Shown: piece after piece, positions 60,300 through 64,000 of the stretch | Position numbering within the stretch: the first letter of the stretch is position 1 | Layout: every line of letters starts with the position of its first letter | Position numbers and translations under genes: made by a program | Notes under the pieces: model-generated | What the model saw: only the letters and a program-made list of their open reading frames with translations | The model's database searches: none | What the model was told of the DNA's origin: nothing | Assembly (NCBI RefSeq): GCF_003324565.1 | Contig: NZ_QOLA01000006.1 | Span: 186,001 to 250,000 of the forward strand | Source: Streptomyces sp. SDr-06 | GTDB taxonomy: Bacteria > Actinomycetota > Actinomycetes > Streptomycetales > Streptomycetaceae | Direction of reading: 5' to 3' | DNA: 64,000 nt

Positions 60300-61031
60300 T
60301 CACCGGATGACGGAGCGAATCCAGGCGAGCTGCTGGGAGACCTCGCCCGCCTCGGCGATCGTTTCCCGGTCGGAGCCGTCGAAGACACCAAGAAGGGTCT
60401 CGGCGCCGTGCGGGCCGATGCTCATCACGGGGCCGCCGGAGTCGCCGCCGGCCGGAATGCCGGACACCTTCTCCATACAGAAGTCCGAGCCGCCCGGCAC
60501 CGTGTATCCCTCACACCGTGGATCGTCCACTCTGACGACCCTCAAGTCCGACTGCTTCAACACCGGTGACTGGCAGGTGTTCTCGTCCCCGGAACAGGTG
60601 GCGCCCCAGCCGTACTGCGTCACCCGCTGACCGGCCTGGACACCGGCCGTGGCCAACCGCGCCGCGCGGACCTTCATCGGCGGCACCTCGATGAGCATCA
60701 TGTCGGCGTGCGCAGCGCCCGCCCGTCCGCCCGGCACCGGGCGGACCGCGGTCCCTCGACGCATGTCGAGACTGCCGACCCGGAACGTGATCCGCCGGTC
60801 GGCCACCGGCTGCCCCTGCTCGAAGAAGCAGTGCGAGGCGCTGATGACCCACCGCGGCGCGATCACCGTCCCCGTACACGTCGGCCGGCCATCGACCAGC
60901 ATCCGCACCGCCCAGGGCGCATAGGCACTCCGCGCCCCGCCGATGACGGCGGAGGCGGGCGCGGACGCCCCCAGCGAGCCCGCCACCACCAACAGAACGG
61001 TCATCAGCACCACATGAACACGGCGCGGCAT
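60300..61031 (-). CDS. Secreted trypsin-like serine protease
   Basis: A 243-residue exported chymotrypsin-fold protease from ATG 61031. Signal peptide about residues 5-28 (cleavage near ASAV). Mature start IGGARSAYAPW. Catalytic triad visible as SASHC (His67), HADMML (Asp110) and GGDSGG (Ser198). Six cysteines support three disulphides. The specificity pocket region DFCMEKVSGIPAGG has Asp far from the usual trypsin S1 position, so specificity is unclear. Stand-alone gene. Confidence 0.93.
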   Translation of the reverse strand: MPRRVHVVLMTVLLVVAGSLGASAPASAVIGGARSAYAPWAVRMLVDGRPTCTGTVIAPRWVISASHCFFEQGQPVADRRITFRVGSLDMRRGTAVRPVPGGRAGAAHADMMLIEVPPMKVRAARLATAGVQAGQRVTQYGWGATCSGDENTCQSPVLKQSDLRVVRVDDPRCEGYTVPGGSDFCMEKVSGIPAGGDSGGPVMSIGPHGAETLLGVFDGSDRETIAEAGEVSQQLAWIRSVIR

Positions 61032-61482
61032 CGGCAGAAGCTCCTCACCCCGGGACAATGAGCGCACGGGCGGACAGATACCCCGCACGGACACCAACAG
61101 TCCACACCTGCCCGCAGAGCCGCGACGCCCAGCACGGCCAGGCTCCTGAACGCCGGGTCCACGCAAACCCGGAACGCTCGCAACGGAGGCCGTCGCCGGG
61201 CTGCGTGCCGGAGCCGCCCCGTACGAGCTTCCGGGTGGCGCCGACCTTCTGCCGTGCGGCCGGACTCCGTGCAGCGCCGCCCCGCATCTCATCGTCAACT
61301 CCCCTGACTTGCAACGCGGTTGACATCTCCCGGGTCAACGCACACCTGCCGGTGTTCGCACAAGCTCCCGGAGCGCGCCATGCCGGGGCTGCTCTCGGTC
61401 GCAGCCGCGCCAAACGGTTGTTCCCCTCCAGGGGACGCCGGTACAGATATGCGCGACCAGTCGGTACAAGGAGGGGAAAGTC
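61032..61482. other. Divergent region with GTCAAC repeats
   Basis: About 450 bases between protease and ChW genes. GTTGAC (61319-61324) and GTCAAC (61334-61339) form an inverted repeat, and a further GTCAAC lies at 61304-61309, giving a possible promoter or operator cluster. No supported gene. Confidence 0.45.
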
Positions 61483-62100
61483 ATGAAGAAGACCATGAGG
61501 AAGGCAGCTGGTGTCATCGTGGGGCTCGCGCTGGCGGGCACCCTGGGGGCCGCGGGGGTGGCCGAGGCGCAGGCTCAGCCGTCGGTCGCGGCCCCTGCCG
61601 TCGACAGGGCGGGCGCGGGCGGTTCGACCGTCGAGGCACCGGCCTCAGTCGTCGCGGAGCTGAAGGCCGCGACCACCCGAGCACGCGCCTCGCTCGCGCC
61701 GAGCGCGCGGGTGATCTGTTACGCCGCGCACGTCCAGGACATCGGCTGGCAGTCGGCGGTCTGTGACGGCAGCGTGGCCGGGACGACCGGCCAGAGCCGC
61801 CGGATGGAGGCCCTGGCGATCTCGACCAGCGGGGTCGGCGGTGTCTGCGCCGACGCCCACCTGGCCGACATCGGCTGGCAGGGCTGGGCCTGCGGCCGCG
61901 ACGGCGACGTCGTGACGGTCGGCACCACCGGGCAGTCGCGGCGCATGGAAGCGCTGGGCGTCCAGGTCGGCACGGGCAGCGTGGGGGCGCAGGCCCATGT
62001 GGAGGGTTACGGCTGGCTGGGCTCGGTCAGCGGCAACCCGGTCTACGTGGGAACCACGGGACAGTCACGGCGCATGGAGGCGGTACGCGTCTGGGTGTGA
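61483..62100 (+). CDS. Secreted protein with three ChW repeats
   Basis: A 205-residue exported protein from ATG 61483 (GGAGGGG upstream). Signal peptide residues about 5-28. Three ChW-like repeats (about 81-112, 122-159, 169-201) carry the pattern AH-x4-GW-x-GTTGQSRRMEA. These repeats were described in clostridia and occur in secreted proteins of several bacteria, where they bind polymers or surfaces. A helical linker (about 50-75) precedes them. Alone it has no catalytic domain, so it is likely a cell-surface or matrix-binding protein. Confidence 0.88.
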   Translation: MKKTMRKAAGVIVGLALAGTLGAAGVAEAQAQPSVAAPAVDRAGAGGSTVEAPASVVAELKAATTRARASLAPSARVICYAAHVQDIGWQSAVCDGSVAGTTGQSRRMEALAISTSGVGGVCADAHLADIGWQGWACGRDGDVVTVGTTGQSRRMEALGVQVGTGSVGAQAHVEGYGWLGSVSGNPVYVGTTGQSRRMEAVRVWV

Positions 62101-62416
62101 CGCACGGCGGATGGCCTCGGGTGCCTGGCGCCTGAAGGCGGTGGTGCCCGTCGATCGGCGGGCACCACCCCCTGTCGCACTCCTCGCGGTCCGTGAAGCC
62201 GCCAGGCCGACGCGGACCCCGTCACGACACCTGGTCAAGGGGGGGCTTGAGCCACAACGACCGTCGTGTGGTGAGATGCCACCCTCGCCACAGGGGCCAC
62301 AAGTGGTGGAGAGTAGAGGGACGTTCACCTCGACCGTGCCGTCCGCGGCGCGGCCCAGGACGCATCGCGTACCACATCGAGCGCCGCCAGGGGTGGCTGC
62401 CGGAAGGAGCTCTGCC
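62101..62416. other. Spacer after the ChW gene
   Basis: About 320 bases. Apart from the terminator at 62140-62169 I see no gene. Around 62395-62416 lies the ribosome binding site of the next gene. Confidence 0.4.
62140..62169 (+). terminator. Terminator of the ChW gene
   Basis: GGTGGTGCCCG (62140-62150) pairs perfectly with CGGGCACCACC (62159-62169) around an 8-base loop. Confidence 0.8.
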
Positions 62417-63445
62417 GTGTCCCAGCCCTCCAGTGACCAGCCGCCGCGGGACGGCGTGGGAGGCGGACCGTCGCAGCCGCTCCCGGCTCAGCCGGGCTAC
62501 GGCTTTCCCCCGACTCCCGGCTACGGGCCGCCTCCTTCAGGCACGTATCCGCAAGCACCGGGGGGAGCCTTCGGGCCCCCCGGTCAACCGACCGTGCCGC
62601 AGTATCCGGCGAGCGGGAGCCCGTTCGGAACCCCCGGGCCGCCGGACCCCGAGAAGAGACGTACCGTCATCGTCGCGATATGCGCCGCGATGGCCGTGCT
62701 GATCGCCGCGGTGGTCACGGGCGTGCTGGTCCTCCGGCACGACAGGAACGGCGGCGACAGAGCCGACGCGAAGCCCACTCCCTCCTCCCCCGCCCCCTCG
62801 GCCTCGCCTTCCGGCTCCTCCGGGCCGGGCGCGGTGAAGCCGACGATCGCGGGCTGGAAGGTGGTGGTGAATCCCGCTCACGGCACGGCCTTCGACGTCC
62901 CGCCGGAGTGGGAGGTGGAGGCACCCACCGTCTTCAGCGGCTACTCGGAGCGAGGGAATCCGGACAAGGCTCTCATCGGGCACACGGCTCCTGCCTTCTA
63001 CAAGTCCCAGTGGTGCCGCATCGACGCGGACGGCGACGGAAAGACCGACGACTTCGCCCTGGCCTCGACCGGCACCAAAGGCGCTGACGGCGCCAAGAGC
63101 ACCGACGAGGTCGCCGAGAACTCCGCACCGACCTGGGTGTACGCCGCTTACACGCAACCGGACAAGTCCGTCGTCAAATGGGACAAGCCCGTGAAGTACA
63201 CGACCAAGGCGGGCGTGGAGGGCAGTTACGTCAGGGCGCACTCCGAAGGTGCCAAAAGGCCCAACAAGTGCGCCGGCGACGGCCAGGCGATTGTCTTCGG
63301 CTTCAAGAACTCCAAGGGTGACTTCGTCGCCTGGGACTTCTACGGCAGGACGGGCGTGCCCGGCGCCATCGGCGATGACGTCATCATGCGGGTCCTCAGC
63401 ACCGTCCGGCTGTCCGGAGCCCCCACCGAGCAACCCCAGTTGTGA
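62417..63445 (+). CDS. Single-pass membrane protein with proline-rich N-terminus
   Basis: A 342-residue protein from GTG 62417 (AAGGAG upstream). The first 80 residues are Pro/Gly/Gln-rich and cytoplasmic, followed by one transmembrane helix (about 87-107) and an extracellular region with a Ser/Pro linker and a folded domain (about 150-340) containing WCRIDADGDGKTDDFALA and DFVAWDFYGR. No family that I recognise. The next gene encodes a protein with the same layout, so the two are probably paralogues. Confidence 0.85.
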   Translation: MSQPSSDQPPRDGVGGGPSQPLPAQPGYGFPPTPGYGPPPSGTYPQAPGGAFGPPGQPTVPQYPASGSPFGTPGPPDPEKRRTVIVAICAAMAVLIAAVVTGVLVLRHDRNGGDRADAKPTPSSPAPSASPSGSSGPGAVKPTIAGWKVVVNPAHGTAFDVPPEWEVEAPTVFSGYSERGNPDKALIGHTAPAFYKSQWCRIDADGDGKTDDFALASTGTKGADGAKSTDEVAENSAPTWVYAAYTQPDKSVVKWDKPVKYTTKAGVEGSYVRAHSEGAKRPNKCAGDGQAIVFGFKNSKGDFVAWDFYGRTGVPGAIGDDVIMRVLSTVRLSGAPTEQPQL

Positions 63446-63514
63446 CGTGGCGTCGAACGGACAGCGATCGATGGCGAAGAGCAGGCACTCAGCACATCCG
63501 GAGGGAACACCGCT

Positions 63515-64000
63515 GTGACGCAGCCACCCGATCCCCAGCCACGCGGTGATCAGCCCCCGCCGAAGCCGGTACCGGGCAACCCGTACGCCCAGCCCGACGG
63601 CGGCCACGCCCGACCGGACGGCGCATCGTCCGGGGCCGGTTACGGCTACCCGCGGCAGCCTCCGCCTTCCGGCGGCCCCTCCTATCCGGTCCTGCCTCCC
63701 TATCCGGGCGGCTACGGCGGGGCGGGACAACCCCATGCGGCGCCTCCGCCGTTCCCGCCCGGCGGCGGCCGGAGCCCCCTTCGAGGCCGCCGTGCCGTAC
63801 TGCTCTGCGCATTGACCGCGGTCCTGCTCCTGGTGGGAGGCGGCGTGTACGTATGGGCCGGGAAAACCGGCGGCGAGAAGCCGAGCGCGAAGAGCACGGC
63901 TTCCGGGCCCTCCTCATCCCCCTCCGTCGACAAGGGCGACGGAAAGGGCCCCGGGGGCGGCAACGACACGTACGACTTCAACGCCGACATGAAGCCGGGC
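63515..64000 (+). CDS. Proline-rich single-pass membrane protein, cut by the right edge
   Basis: Starts at GTG 63515 (GGAGGG upstream) and continues to the window end. The visible 162 residues are Pro/Gln/Gly-rich, with a transmembrane helix about 93-113 (VLLCALTAVLLLVGGGVYVW) and a Ser/Lys-rich linker. The same layout as the gene before it suggests a tandem pair. Its folded domain lies outside the window. Confidence 0.8.
   Translation, partial: MTQPPDPQPRGDQPPPKPVPGNPYAQPDGGHARPDGASSGAGYGYPRQPPPSGGPSYPVLPPYPGGYGGAGQPHAAPPPFPPGGGRSPLRGRRAVLLCALTAVLLLVGGGVYVWAGKTGGEKPSAKSTASGPSSSPSVDKGDGKGPGGGNDTYDFNADMKPG

Noticed and set aside
1-64000. Insertion sequences, CRISPR arrays, prophage or integrase genes
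   Set aside because: No transposase or integrase motifs, no regularly spaced repeats and no terminal inverted repeats with target duplications were seen.

Overview
This window looks like a piece of a Streptomyces (or close actinomycete) chromosome. The DNA is very GC-rich with GC-biased third codon positions. It encodes a chaplin, a RheA/Hsp18 heat-shock pair with its known operator, an ECF41-type sigma factor, a DUF5133 protein, DUF2207/LemA, a GH54 arabinofuranosidase, SigB-type promoter motifs and many small actinobacterial stress proteins. No rRNA, tRNA, CRISPR array or insertion sequence was recognised. Most genes are short stress, redox, secretion or regulatory units, as expected of an accessory or arm region.

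Layout. 1-2.1 kb: DUF2207 (runs off the left edge) and LemA. 2.5-5.5 kb: cold-shock protein, DEAD-box helicase and two small proteins, with strong hairpins. 5.6-9.1 kb: GvpU-like protein, MerR regulator, rheA-like repressor and hsp18 around an exact operator, DUF2267. 9.5-14 kb: secreted serine hydrolase of the beta-lactamase/DD-peptidase family, secreted lipase, glutamate decarboxylase. 14.1-17 kb: ECF41 sigma factor in an operon with a flavoprotein, and a VOC protein. 17.3-19.7 kb: a decay zone holding a hydrolase with an internal stop, a frameshifted RelA/SpoT-like pyrophosphokinase remnant and a LuxR-type HTH remnant. 20.3-23.6 kb: a LigD repair enzyme split into separate polymerase, ligase and phosphoesterase genes plus an HhH glycosylase-like gene. 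23.9-26.4 kb: GH54 arabinofuranosidase and a PRC-barrel/YsnF stress protein behind a SigB-like promoter.

26.5-35.3 kb is the most interesting segment: a probable ribosomally made peptide (RiPP) gene cluster. Leftward it reads HExxH-motif enzyme, a possible 32-residue ORF, SPASM-type radical SAM enzyme, PqqD-like recognition protein, a 63-residue probable precursor peptide, an intergenic hairpin, B12-binding radical SAM enzyme, GNAT acetyltransferase and cytochrome P450. An MFS exporter is divergent. One peptide with one tyrosine is thus accompanied by five candidate tailoring enzymes, a combination I do not recognise as a described family.

36-49 kb holds oxidative and envelope stress genes: hemerythrin, KatE-type catalase, DUF2231-Rieske protein, CsbD, SRPBCC, two flavoproteins (one fused to a Rieske domain), a YbdK-like ligase, a chaplin, an HTH regulator, STAS and a frameshifted ANTAR gene. 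49.5-54.7 kb: methyltransferase, a second B12-radical SAM gene, a DMT exporter and an FAD monooxygenase. 55-60.2 kb: ABC ATPase, permease and a secreted beta-propeller/phosphoesterase fusion in one operon. 60.3-64 kb: secreted trypsin-like protease, a ChW-repeat protein and two proline-rich single-pass proteins, the last cut by the right edge. Protein families were assigned by reading motifs, without database searches.
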